From assembly GCA_965657335.1 (NCBI GenBank), contig CBFHOH010000015.1, positions 1 to 64,000 of the forward strand: a stretch of 64,000 nt of DNA, read 5' to 3'. Of this stretch, positions 16,939 through 25,415 are shown one piece after another. Numbering within the stretch: the stretch's first letter is position 1; each line of letters starts with the position of its first letter. The stretch is from UBA4582 sp965657335. Lineage in GTDB: Bacteria; Pseudomonadota; Gammaproteobacteria; Pseudomonadales; Azotimanducaceae. A program made the translations under genes and the position numbers. The notes under the pieces are model-generated. The model had not been told where the DNA came from. It did not search any database and saw only the letters and a list, made by a program, of their open reading frames with translations.

Positions 16939-19554
16939 ATGCCTTCGTTTCGTTGGATAGAGAATATCCTGCCGATTATTTACGCCGTGTTTTTTCTCAG
17001 TGCCTGTGGGGGTAAGACGGAAGGGCCAAAAGTCGATATTAGTCCATTTCTAGCTAATTCAACTGAGTTCCTCGACGTTGGCCAATTTCAGGCGGCAATC
17101 ATTGAATCACGCAATGCGATTCAATCTGCTCCTGACGATCTACGCGGGTATATTGCCCTGGCGAATATATACATAGAAATTGGCCAGCCGAAAGAAGCGA
17201 TAAAGTTATTGGAGCCCTTTGACGGATCGTCTGCTGACTTCTATCTCACCCAAGCGACAGCTTATTTGCGTTCCGGGAAGTTACGTTCGGCGGGTGACAC
17301 CTTGGCTGCTGACGTTGCTGTATTTGCTGCCCGTCAGGTAGATTACGAATTGCTCAAAGCCGAACTCGAGTATGCCCGTGGTCGGCTTGATGAAGCAGAA
17401 AAGGCATTCGAAGTTGTCCTCGCAGGTGATAGACAAAACATAGATGCTGCTATCGGCATTGCGCGGATTGATGTTGCTCGACGAGATTTCGAAGCGGCAG
17501 AGATTAAACTCGAAGCGGCGCTAATACAAGCGCCGGCAAACCCGATAGCGCTGCTTTTTGCAAGCTCACTTCAGGCACGCAAAGGTAATTTGACTGAAGC
17601 TGAGGACCTCTTGATGGAAGCAGTTTCAGCGACACCAAACACAGACATTATCACGCCGGTTCGTTTTTCGGTTTTAACTGCGTTACGTGACAACCTGACC
17701 CGACAGGGAAAAACCAGCGAGGCGATGATTTATTCGGAAATACTGGCTGAATCTTCGCCAGGAGCCAGAGAAGTTAATGCCCAGCTTCAGCAAGCCATGG
17801 AGGCGCTCGAGCAGAGTGATTTTGAGGGTGCCAAGTTAATGCTTGGAGATATTCAAGCAAAGGTGCCTAGTTCCGAGAGAGCTGGCACGATGCTAGGCGT
17901 TGTTGAGTTTTTGCAAGGCAACAACGCCGAAGCGGTAGAACAATTTGAGCAATTTGTCGATCCTGAAACAGCTTCCGCAACCGCGCTACAGATGTTTGCC
18001 ATGGCTGAGCTCAAACTGAACCAGCCTCAAAAAGTCCTTGATCAGCTGAGCAAGGACATTGATAACAGTTCGGACGCGAAGCTAGTGGCGCTTTTTGGTA
18101 TAGCTTCTGTCAGTGCAAATCTGCCTGAGCAGGGGGAAGGCTACCTCAAGAAAGCTATCGCGCTAGACCCGGACGATGGTCGTGTTAGGTTGGCGCTTTT
18201 GAGATTGTACAATGGACGGGGTGAGCTAGATAAGGGACTAGCGCAAGCCATGGCGGCATTCAAAAGTCGGCCGGAGGATGCTGTTGTTCAAGCTGCCTAT
18301 GTCGAGCAATTGATGCTCTTGGAGCAGCAGGTAAAAGCGGCCGATGTCGTAAAAGGTATTCAATCAAGCTATCCAAACTCACAGGAAACGCAATTGTTAG
18401 TGGGTCGTTTCTATTTGAGTCAGGGTGATACAAAAAAAGCGACCCGCATTTTTGAGCAAGTATTGGCGCTGGGCGAGTCCCGATCTGCAAGACATCAAAT
18501 AGCGCGCATACAACTTGCAAACCGAGATTTTCAGAAGGCGGAAGCCAGTTATCGAGGGTTGATTGAGCTAGACCCGGAAGACGACGTTGCTTACAAGGGA
18601 CTGATGACCGTATTCGAGGTGCAGGATAAAAAAGACGGCGGTATTAAAGAGCTTATGAGACTCTCGGAATCAAGCGACGCCGTGATGCCAAGATTAGTGT
18701 TGGTAGAATTCTACGGTAGAAACGGTAATTTCGACGATGCTTTCGGTTTGCTCGCGCGGATTGACCCCCCGCTTCCGGCGGCTGGTGAGCGGTTGCAACA
18801 AACGCTTTATATTGCACTTGCTGAGCAGCAATTTAATAACCAAAACGTTGCTGAGAGTCGGCAGACCATTCTTGAGGGTTTGTCTAATTCACCGGATAAC
18901 CCTAGATTATTAGCCTTGTTGGTAAGTGTTGAATTGCGAGCTAAAAATCAGCAAGAGGCGGAGAAAGTTTATGCCGGGCTGACTGAAATTGTCCCTAACG
19001 CACCTATCTTGGCAATCTTAGCCGGAGATATTGCGGTCGCGAAAAATAATCTCGTGGAAGCGGCGATAAACTACAAACAAGCTTGGAACATGGCGCCCTC
19101 GGATCAGGTGGCGATCAAGTATTTCGCTGTTCTGAGTCGCCAAACGCCGATTGACAGTAAGGAAAGTCTACGTTTTCTGCTGGACTGGGAATCGAAGGCG
19201 CCCGACAGCATGCTGGCTAAGTTGAGTAAGGCGGGGCACTATCTTCAAACAGGTGAGACCAGTTTAGCGCAGCAGGGATATGAGTCCTTACTGTTGGCCA
19301 ATGACGACATAGCAGTCGCACATAATAATCTTGCTTGGTTATATGGAGAAAAAGCACTGACCAGGGCCTTGGCAGCAGGAAAGAGAGCTTATGAGCTAGC
19401 GCCGCAAAATGGTGAAATAGTGGACACTTATGCTTGGTTTCTCTACAAAAGCGGCGAGTTGGTTATGGCAAAAGATTTGATGGCCAAAGCTGTCGAGCTT
19501 TCTCCCGATAATGAAGAGATTAGGCAACATTTTGAGGCGGTTTTTGAGCAATAA
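16939..19554 (+). CDS. prsT: XrtA/PEP-CTERM system TPR lipoprotein PrsT
   Basis: An 871-residue tetratricopeptide-repeat lipoprotein that marks PEP-CTERM loci; it is thought to act in the periplasm or outer membrane as a scaffold for polymer or protein export. The signal peptide ends in FFLSAC with Cys23 lipidated. Almost the whole remainder is TPR-like helix pairs, such as QPKEAIKLLEPFD, GRLDEAEKAFEVVLAGD, GNLTEAEDLLMEAV, and, near the end, AVAHNNLAWLYGEKALTRAL and SPDNEEIRQHF. The start ATG has AGGAG upstream at a suitable distance. It lies 75 bases beyond the DUF2061 gene, within or just after the cys operon, so sulfate activation and the XrtA system are physically interlocked. Confidence 0.92.
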   Translation: MPSFRWIENILPIIYAVFFLSACGGKTEGPKVDISPFLANSTEFLDVGQFQAAIIESRNAIQSAPDDLRGYIALANIYIEIGQPKEAIKLLEPFDGSSADFYLTQATAYLRSGKLRSAGDTLAADVAVFAARQVDYELLKAELEYARGRLDEAEKAFEVVLAGDRQNIDAAIGIARIDVARRDFEAAEIKLEAALIQAPANPIALLFASSLQARKGNLTEAEDLLMEAVSATPNTDIITPVRFSVLTALRDNLTRQGKTSEAMIYSEILAESSPGAREVNAQLQQAMEALEQSDFEGAKLMLGDIQAKVPSSERAGTMLGVVEFLQGNNAEAVEQFEQFVDPETASATALQMFAMAELKLNQPQKVLDQLSKDIDNSSDAKLVALFGIASVSANLPEQGEGYLKKAIALDPDDGRVRLALLRLYNGRGELDKGLAQAMAAFKSRPEDAVVQAAYVEQLMLLEQQVKAADVVKGIQSSYPNSQETQLLVGRFYLSQGDTKKATRIFEQVLALGESRSARHQIARIQLANRDFQKAEASYRGLIELDPEDDVAYKGLMTVFEVQDKKDGGIKELMRLSESSDAVMPRLVLVEFYGRNGNFDDAFGLLARIDPPLPAAGERLQQTLYIALAEQQFNNQNVAESRQTILEGLSNSPDNPRLLALLVSVELRAKNQQEAEKVYAGLTEIVPNAPILAILAGDIAVAKNNLVEAAINYKQAWNMAPSDQVAIKYFAVLSRQTPIDSKESLRFLLDWESKAPDSMLAKLSKAGHYLQTGETSLAQQGYESLLLANDDIAVAHNNLAWLYGEKALTRALAAGKRAYELAPQNGEIVDTYAWFLYKSGELVMAKDLMAKAVELSPDNEEIRQHFEAVFEQ

Positions 19555-19678
19555 ACGCGCTTTTTGACCAAACAATCCAATTAATTCCTCAAAACGTGAC
19601 CTGGTTCAAATAAGTGATGCAATAAGTCAGCTTATACTGTTTACTTAGGTAAAATCTCGGTCGGGAAGGGGCAGTTTT

Positions 19679-20608
19679 TTGACTTCGTTGTTAAACCAAA
19701 ACGCAATCGCTAACTCAGGAGAGCATGGACCTGACGTGCTTCATTTTCCAGTCCGAAGTGCTTCAAGTGGGTTGGATGCGCCGGTTTCCCCGGAACTGAG
19801 AGAAAAGCCCACAACGCTTTACCATAAAATTAGCCGTTTTGAAGTCACAAAAGAAGATTTGGCTGCGGGTCAAACCGCGTTGCTGTACAGAGAGTATTTG
19901 GGTAACACCGATGTGCCTGATCGTGAAAATCTGTACCTCGAGGTGCTCAACGATGTCGTACGAGGCGTCTCATCCTCGGCAAGCTTGCTGCCATTTATCG
20001 TTTACGAGCCAAATAGAAAGCTGGTTTCGAAAGCCGTCGGTGATTTTTTGTCGCACCGAAATTGTAACCTCGATGACGAGTTTGCTGGCGTCCATGAAGT
20101 CGTAGAGATCCTAGTGGGTAGCCACGCAGCGAATAAAGGCGCGATTCTGGCAGGACTTGTTGCTGTCGGGGATCGTCGAATAAACGCTGTTGCGCGCGCG
20201 GCTCGTCATTTGCTGACACCGGAAGATATTCGTAGTTTCTCTAGATACCATATCAATAGAATCCGATCTTCCTCTGTTGAGTTTTGTTTGGATTGGCTGA
20301 TTGAACTCAATCAGGGAACCGACCGCTTAGTGGTCGCTGATATTGGATGCGCGCTGATGCTCATGGTCTTTCATGACGAGCTCGGTTTTGTAGAAGACCT
20401 ATCCGAAATAAACTATGTTGGCTTCAAAAACACGAAGGTTTTGCAGACAAAGACGTTTGAGAATTATTACTCTGAAATTATGCCAATCTTGAAATATCTC
20501 AAGGGCTGCGAAGGCTTCGAAACAATTATCCAGACAGTGATTGATGCTTGGCAGGACCACGAGTTTAAGGCTGCTGAGATGAGAGCTCAAGCCGAAGCTG
20601 AAGCCTAG
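19679..20608 (+). CDS. Unrecognised protein, paralogue A of a convergent pair
   Basis: A 309-residue protein not recognised as a known family. It has no signal peptide or clear membrane span and looks mainly helical. Its core (about 65-210) aligns with the protein at 20793-21836 almost without gaps. Shared landmarks are SLLPFIVYE (102-110 here), AANKGAILAGLVAVGDRRI (150-168) and EFCLDWL (201-207). The C-terminus is rich in Ala and Glu. The start is TTG 19679 with a GGGAAGGGG ribosome site about eight bases upstream; no ATG lies near. It follows prsT by 124 bases and ends at a hairpin terminator. An accessory role in the XrtA region is suggested only by position. Confidence 0.75.
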   Translation: MTSLLNQNAIANSGEHGPDVLHFPVRSASSGLDAPVSPELREKPTTLYHKISRFEVTKEDLAAGQTALLYREYLGNTDVPDRENLYLEVLNDVVRGVSSSASLLPFIVYEPNRKLVSKAVGDFLSHRNCNLDDEFAGVHEVVEILVGSHAANKGAILAGLVAVGDRRINAVARAARHLLTPEDIRSFSRYHINRIRSSSVEFCLDWLIELNQGTDRLVVADIGCALMLMVFHDELGFVEDLSEINYVGFKNTKVLQTKTFENYYSEIMPILKYLKGCEGFETIIQTVIDAWQDHEFKAAEMRAQAEAEA

Positions 20609-20668
20609 CGCGGCGCCTATCCCCGCTGATCACCCCTGATCATCGAAATATGATAATACAAAGATTGT

Positions 20669-20694
20669 AGCCATCGATTGAGATGGCTGTTTTC
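20669..20694 (+). terminator. Rho-independent terminator after paralogue A
   Basis: AGCCATC (20669-20675), loop GATTGA, GATGGCT (20682-20688), then GTTTT. It lies 60 bases downstream of the plus-strand paralogue A, in the convergent gap before paralogue B. Confidence 0.6.
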
Positions 20695-20792
20695 GTTGAC
20701 ATTGTGGCGGAAGGCGCTGCTTGGAGAGTCGAGCTTGAGTGACCATGCCTCGAGGTGAAGAAGCCCACCTGTTTCTTGTCAAAGGTAGAAGT

Positions 20793-21836
20793 TTAACGGC
20801 GTTTCATTGTCCTTCGCGCGCTTTCACGGCGGCTTGACTGTCGGCGGTCGATGAGTGGCGTAAGGTTGACGATGCGCCGATCACTGGCGCGCCGGTCAGA
20901 ATTTTTACGGCGGGTTGTGGCCCTTCTTCTTTGTTCAGCCTGATTGAAGGAATTGCTAGTTGGGTTCCTCAACAACTCAATCATCAGGTCGAGTGACGGT
21001 ATGTGGGCCCTTGAGAGAGTTTCTATAATTGGCTGAAATTTTTCTAATGCCCGCTGCAATGTGACTGATGCATCAATATCTGCTGTTGGAAAACCATACG
21101 GACCAAAATTGTGATGCAGGTTTTTTACGCGTAACCCCGGCTCGTTGGCGATGGTTGAAGAAATTGCAGATGCGATTTGAATAGCCACGCTAAACTTCTT
21201 TTTCGTAACAAGATCTACCAGCCAGGTTAGGCAGAATTCAATTGTACACTCGTATAATTCAGGTATCGTCGCCGCGGCAAATGCCTTTGCTTCCATTGGC
21301 GATATTGAGCTTCTAAGTGGTCTCAGTGCGGTGCAAATCCGTCTGTCCCCGAAACATGCCATCGCGCTTATCACTGCACCGTGGTTGGCGACACGGCCAG
21401 CGTCAAGCAGACCAATAAGGTCTTCCGTGGCGCTTAAGGGTCGCTTGAAGCTGACTCTGCGATTCCTGATATATGCGTGAACCGCAGGGGTCGTGATGGT
21501 GTGCTTGGTCTCAAAGCGGATGACCGGAATCAAGGAAACTGCGTCCAATTCTGCGGCTTCAACTTGGTCTAATATGTATTGTAGAAGCTGTTGACGCTGA
21601 CCCGCGGTGGTGTCCGTCAGCATTTGTGTGTAGATGAACTTCAGGCTGTCAAACTGGAGCTTAGATGATTGGAGGGTCAATTGTTGGATATTAAACAGGA
21701 GACAATCAACGGCCAAAGGCATTTCATCGCTAAAAATTTCTTGCAATAGGTTTCCGCTGCTCGAGCGCGGTCCATTTCTCAAATCTCGTGGTTGATCAGT
21801 AAGTCGCTTATTCATCGCGTTTACTGCCTGTTTCAT
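20793..21836 (-). CDS. Unrecognised protein, paralogue B with arginine-rich tail
   Basis: A 347-residue homologue of the facing gene at 19679. Numbered from a GTG two codons earlier (21842), conserved positions are SLIPVIRFE (103-111), VANHGAVISAMACFGDRRI (151-169) and EFCLTWL (202-208), nearly the same spacing as in paralogue A. No signal peptide or membrane span is seen. The last 50 residues form a strongly basic tail with repeated Arg pairs (RRKNSDRRASDRR, DRRQSSRRESARR), absent from A and able in principle to bind nucleic acid, acidic polymer or membrane. The start is uncertain: GTG 21842, ATG 21836 and ATG 21815 are all possible and none has a good ribosome site. Function unknown. Confidence 0.75.
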   Translation of the reverse strand: MKQAVNAMNKRLTDQPRDLRNGPRSSSGNLLQEIFSDEMPLAVDCLLFNIQQLTLQSSKLQFDSLKFIYTQMLTDTTAGQRQQLLQYILDQVEAAELDAVSLIPVIRFETKHTITTPAVHAYIRNRRVSFKRPLSATEDLIGLLDAGRVANHGAVISAMACFGDRRICTALRPLRSSISPMEAKAFAAATIPELYECTIEFCLTWLVDLVTKKKFSVAIQIASAISSTIANEPGLRVKNLHHNFGPYGFPTADIDASVTLQRALEKFQPIIETLSRAHIPSLDLMIELLRNPTSNSFNQAEQRRRATTRRKNSDRRASDRRIVNLTPLIDRRQSSRRESARRTMKRR

Positions 21837-21975
21837 CGACACGAATGAGATGAATTTTCTTTACCTGCAGTGCGTTAAGTGTGCCGGAAGCACGCAATGA
21901 ATCGTGTGTTGTAACTTTCGAGCTGTCAGGTCTGATAAGTACATTCAGTGTTTTCGGTTCAAGATGTAGAATCAT
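21808..21975 (-). CDS. Possible 55-residue protein overlapping paralogue B start
   Basis: A short frame from ATG 21975 to TAA 21808 encodes 55 residues starting MILHLEPKTLNVLIRPDSS. It overlaps the start of paralogue B by about 30 bases, which could mean coupling. There is no good ribosome site and no family is recognised. It may equally be a chance frame. Confidence 0.2.
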   Translation of the reverse strand: MILHLEPKTLNVLIRPDSSKVTTHDSLRASGTLNALQVKKIHLIRVDETGSKRDE

Positions 21976-22668
21976 AAGTCTTGCTACTGCCTACCCCTAA
22001 GCGCAGAAACGCGGTTCTGCCTTTTTAATATCTTACGTTTGTGAACCCCTCTCCGAGGATTCCTAATAAGCCGTTGATGACATTAAGTGCCCCTGTAAAT
22101 ACTAGCAATAAGTGGGCCAGTATAAAAAACACAATATAAACAATGGCTTAAAGAATTTTTTGTCAAATTGGTTTTCTTTTGTAAGCTGTTTCGACATATC
22201 GGGTAATAATTAGGTCAAAGTGTTGAGTTTCGTGGCGGGAAACATCACCCGTTAGGGAATATCAACACGCTCTTGCCTGGTTTTGCCGCTTTTTTTCGTC
22301 ACTGTTGCATTTTTCTGTAAATTTCATCGACAAAAACACAGCGTTGCTAGAAAATTTAGCGATTCAGAACAGTGCACAGAGAACAGGTTTGATTACAAAC
22401 GTCCGTGAAATTGGGATGTTTGCGGATACGCTATGACTTGTCCTTGTTCAACGTTTGATGGTTCTATTCTGCGGGTCATTGCTTTCGGGCTGTTTAGTCG
22501 AGCTGTTAATGAGCAGTTTTTCATCGTCCTCCCCGAGCAGTCAGTCAATCATCCATCGCTTGTGTTCATATAGCGATAAAATCAGCGTGCCAAAATGTGT
22601 GAAAGCGAGTGGCACCGGGCGGTAGTTTTTGCTAGAACATCAAACGATGTAAAAAAGACGCGAGCGCG
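21976..22668. other. Long non-coding stretch, about 690 bases
   Basis: No convincing coding frame on either strand. It holds a hairpin with T-run on the plus strand at 22003-22026 and an AT-rich part around 22090-22200. Nothing resembling a tRNA, a known riboswitch or a repeat array was recognised. A small RNA or promoter region remains possible. Confidence 0.5.
22003..22026 (+). terminator. Terminator-like hairpin without an obvious plus-strand gene
   Basis: GCAGAA (22003-22008), loop ACGCGG, TTCTGC (22015-22020), then CTTTTT. It points in the plus direction although the genes on both sides are minus-strand, so it either ends an unannotated transcript or is a structure in the leader of paralogue B. 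Confidence 0.35.
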
Positions 22669-22669
22669 T
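22651..22669 (-). terminator. Probable terminator after the coiled-coil gene
   Basis: On the minus strand ACGCG-CT-CGCGT is followed within two bases by six T. It abuts the stop codon of the 542-residue protein. The loop is very short (the stem may open to four pairs), hence modest confidence. Confidence 0.4.
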
Positions 22670-24297
22670 TAGTAACGGCCTTTTCTTCTGTTAGATAATC
22701 GGGGTGTCGCAGCAAGGTCTTTGGCTGGTTTGCCGCGTTTTTCCCAAATCATTTTGACGAATTCCCGTTTAATGCCATGAATCACCTCGGGTGTTTGAGC
22801 GCTGCGTAGTTGTTTCTCCAGTGCTAGCTGTTTTCTGGTAATGATAAGGTCAACCATATGTTCCTTATTCTTTACTAGCTCCTGCTCAAGGGAGCGATAG
22901 TCCACATCTGTCGTGATTTCAGCTTCAACTCTACGTGTGATTGAATGGATAAAATTCTCTACGTCTCGATGTTCTAGGTCGCTATTTCTACGTCTCGGAT
23001 CCATCGAACGTTTTGATTTTATCGTAGATCTGAAAACCCTGAGTTCGTGTTGCCATTCAGAACATTGTCTAAGGATCGGTCTTAGGGCATTAAACGCAGC
23101 AATGTCATCAAAATCGTTTTCGAATTGATGGTGATTGCCTTCTCTCATGACGATGGAAAAATTCTGTTTAAAGTCGGCCCATTCAGTCAGGCGCGCCTTG
23201 TGATCATGAGTGAGCAGGGCTTCAATTGCTTGCTTCTGATCAGTTCGTTTCTTTTCTGTGTCTCTGGCCAACCGCGATTCAATTGACTTTATATGTTCCT
23301 GAAGTAACTGCGTTCGTTCGAGCGCAGGAATATTATTTGCTTCCATATCGGCCAACTGTGCCTCAAAAGCCTCCATCTCCTGCTTAACCTCCTGAAACTT
23401 TTTCTTCTCACAGAAATCTTTGAGTTCATTAAATCGCCAGTAGTGAGAAAATCTGTTTTGCATTACAACGAGAAAATCGTTTTGCAACAGTCGAATGATC
23501 GACTCATTTTGACCTTCGTCCACATCGGTAACGCGACTGTTTATCTCGCGAATCATATTCGCGTATTCAGCAAACCATTCCCGTGATCGACCAAGAAACT
23601 GATAGTCGTCTGCTACTTGTGACAATTGATCATCTATCTCATCAAATGGTAGATCACCAATACGTTCGATATAGTCGTTAAATAGTTTGTATTGCTGTCG
23701 CTGGTAAGAGGAGAATTCTTCTCTAACTTTCCTCGTTTGAGGAAAAATGCGGGATGCGCGCTCGTTGTTGTCAAAAAGGCCCGATGGTTTGTACGCCTCA
23801 ATCTCCTCTTTTTTGCGAACATATACTTTGTATTCGTTCTCAAAAAACTGTGCACGTTGTGAATTCGCAAATCTGCCTTTTACATAGTCCCAATCAAGCA
23901 CCTTGGGTGTCTTTGCGGCAAAAACTCTGTCCCACCAGCTGACCGGTAATTCTTCCATCATGCGCGACAAGAAATTTCTTTCCAGAAACGCCAGCATACT
24001 TGTGCGTTTTTGTTCTTGCTCTTCGATAGAAAACAGCTCGTCGCTAGGCGTTGAATCTTTTACATGCTTGAGACTTTTATTCAGATCTGTTCGATGAATG
24101 CTCCAGAGTTTGTCTAGATCAAGCGCTGACCATGAATCTTCCAGTCCGGTAAGTGTATTGCGCCAGGCTTTGGATTCCTCTGCCGATTCCCCATGGGCTT
24201 CGAGTTCATCAGAGATTGATCGATCATTGGTCTGGTCCTCATTGAGCCCGTCATCAGCAGTATTGTGTTTTCTGCCAAATATGTGTTTCCAAAGCAT
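22669..24297 (-). CDS. Large helical/coiled-coil protein, function unknown
   Basis: A 542-residue soluble protein, charged and almost wholly helical by composition, with coiled-coil-like stretches around EEIEAYKPSG, KEMEAFEAQL-type segments in the middle and QALEKQLRSAQ-like segments near the end. No signal peptide, membrane span or catalytic motif was recognised. Start taken at ATG 24297, with AGGA about six bases upstream; the frame is open for 52 more codons but those lack protein character. It has basic clusters (SMDPRRRNSD, NRRKGRY), recalling the Arg-rich tail of paralogue B. It lies between paralogue B and the PEP-CTERM gene, transcribed away from the latter. The call is limited to a real, uncharacterised gene. 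Confidence 0.72.
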   Translation of the reverse strand: MLWKHIFGRKHNTADDGLNEDQTNDRSISDELEAHGESAEESKAWRNTLTGLEDSWSALDLDKLWSIHRTDLNKSLKHVKDSTPSDELFSIEEQEQKRTSMLAFLERNFLSRMMEELPVSWWDRVFAAKTPKVLDWDYVKGRFANSQRAQFFENEYKVYVRKKEEIEAYKPSGLFDNNERASRIFPQTRKVREEFSSYQRQQYKLFNDYIERIGDLPFDEIDDQLSQVADDYQFLGRSREWFAEYANMIREINSRVTDVDEGQNESIIRLLQNDFLVVMQNRFSHYWRFNELKDFCEKKKFQEVKQEMEAFEAQLADMEANNIPALERTQLLQEHIKSIESRLARDTEKKRTDQKQAIEALLTHDHKARLTEWADFKQNFSIVMREGNHHQFENDFDDIAAFNALRPILRQCSEWQHELRVFRSTIKSKRSMDPRRRNSDLEHRDVENFIHSITRRVEAEITTDVDYRSLEQELVKNKEHMVDLIITRKQLALEKQLRSAQTPEVIHGIKREFVKMIWEKRGKPAKDLAATPRLSNRRKGRY

Positions 24298-24596
24298 GAG
24301 GTTCCTAGCGTTTTGAATGATGTATTGCTGATGCGCTGGAGAGCGTATCAATATTCCGATGATTCTTGAAGGGGTTAGCACCACTGTTAGGCGATCGCGA
24401 CAAGGAGTGTCCGTAAATTCGACCCAAATAAATAGTGTCGAAAAACTTAACACTCTCAGGGTCGCTTCTGAAGCGCGTCAAATTCGCAGTTCTCATGTCA
24501 TTGAAATTAATAGCAATAATAACTATGGCACGGGGATTGCTTAAAGTGTTTAAAAAGTAACAGCGAAAAATCAAGCTTTAATATGAATCGAATAGC
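24298..24596. other. Divergent intergenic region with sigma-54 promoter
   Basis: About 300 bases between the coiled-coil gene (leftward) and the PEP-CTERM gene (rightward). It contains the sigma-54 element at 24526-24541; a frame of 61 codons on the plus strand here is not supported. Upstream activator sites for PrsR would be expected in this stretch but could not be identified. Confidence 0.55.
24526..24541 (+). promoter_or_regulatory. Consensus sigma-54 (-24/-12) promoter of the PEP-CTERM gene
   Basis: TGGCACGGGGATTGCT matches TGGCACR-N4-TTGCW at every fixed position, with the GG and GC doublets 12 bases apart as required. Transcription would start near 24553, about 44 bases ahead of the ATG at 24597. 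PEP-CTERM genes controlled by PrsK/PrsR are expected to use RpoN. Confidence 0.85.
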
Positions 24597-25415
24597 ATGA
24601 AAAACTTGGTAGCAGTAGCGGCATTAGTGACAGTCTCGGGGTTGGCATCTGCGGGTCCCGTGACCATTACCGATGAATATTGGGGTGGCGATCGCCATAG
24701 CTACAGTGACGTCATCGGTGCGGCAGGAAAATTCGATATCGTTAGTATGGAAGCAAATATCGATGTGCTGACAAAAATTATGACGGTTGATATCGCAACA
24801 AATTTTGGTGCTGCCAGCGGTGGATTAGGATCTTTTCCCCAGTACACTCAATCATCTTTGAGTAAAGTTTCTGGTATCGCCCAGGGCATTGGGTTTGGCG
24901 ACTTGTTCCTGTCGTCAACTGGTTGGAATCCCAATACAACCGGCTCTATGTACGAAAATGACAATCACTCGACGGGCACTAAATGGGATTATGCTGTTTC
25001 TCTTCATGATCGCTGGAATGGTGCTGGTTCTGCCGCAACACTTTACAAGCTCAACGGTGCGACAAACGACGACAATGTTTACCTGAGTGATGATTTCCTG
25101 AGCGGAGGTACTTTTCGAAACGGCCAAGAAGTGGCTGTCGATATCACAAGCAATACGGTTCTCGCACTCGCTAACTCAGCGTCAATGAATGCGAGTAACA
25201 ATGGTCATGTTGTTTTTACCCTTGATCTCGACGGTACCGATCTCGAAAATATCGCGCATTACGGTATTCACTGGAATATGACCTGTGGAAACGACACGAT
25301 TGAAGGGCAGTATAATCACGCGGTGCCAGAGCCTAGCTCACTATTTATTATGCTATTGGGGCTGGCCTGCATAGGTGGCGCTAGCTTTCAACGCAAAAAG
25401 ACACAGACAACTTAA
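24597..25415 (+). CDS. PEP-CTERM sorting domain protein
   Basis: A 272-residue secreted protein, the likely substrate of the exosortase at 5168-6700. It has a short N-terminal signal peptide (MKNLVAVAALVTVSGLASAG), a Gly/Ser/Asn-rich extracellular region with single Cys230 in HWNMTCGND, and a C-terminal sorting signal: VPEP at 243-246, a hydrophobic span (LFIMLLGLACIGGASF) and the basic end QRKKTQTT. The order signal peptide, low-complexity domain and PEP-CTERM is diagnostic. It is transcribed from a consensus sigma-54 promoter. The extracellular domain has no recognised activity; it may be a matrix or floc protein. Confidence 0.93.
   Translation: MKNLVAVAALVTVSGLASAGPVTITDEYWGGDRHSYSDVIGAAGKFDIVSMEANIDVLTKIMTVDIATNFGAASGGLGSFPQYTQSSLSKVSGIAQGIGFGDLFLSSTGWNPNTTGSMYENDNHSTGTKWDYAVSLHDRWNGAGSAATLYKLNGATNDDNVYLSDDFLSGGTFRNGQEVAVDITSNTVLALANSASMNASNNGHVVFTLDLDGTDLENIAHYGIHWNMTCGNDTIEGQYNHAVPEPSSLFIMLLGLACIGGASFQRKKTQTT

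Noticed and set aside
20705..20721. TGGCGGAAGGCGCTGCT as a sigma-54 promoter
   Set aside because: Doublet spacing is off by one or two bases and the conserved CAC is absent.
22610..22633. TGGCACC followed by TTTTTGCT as a second sigma-54 promoter
   Set aside because: The GG and GC doublets are 20 bases apart instead of 12, so spacing is wrong.
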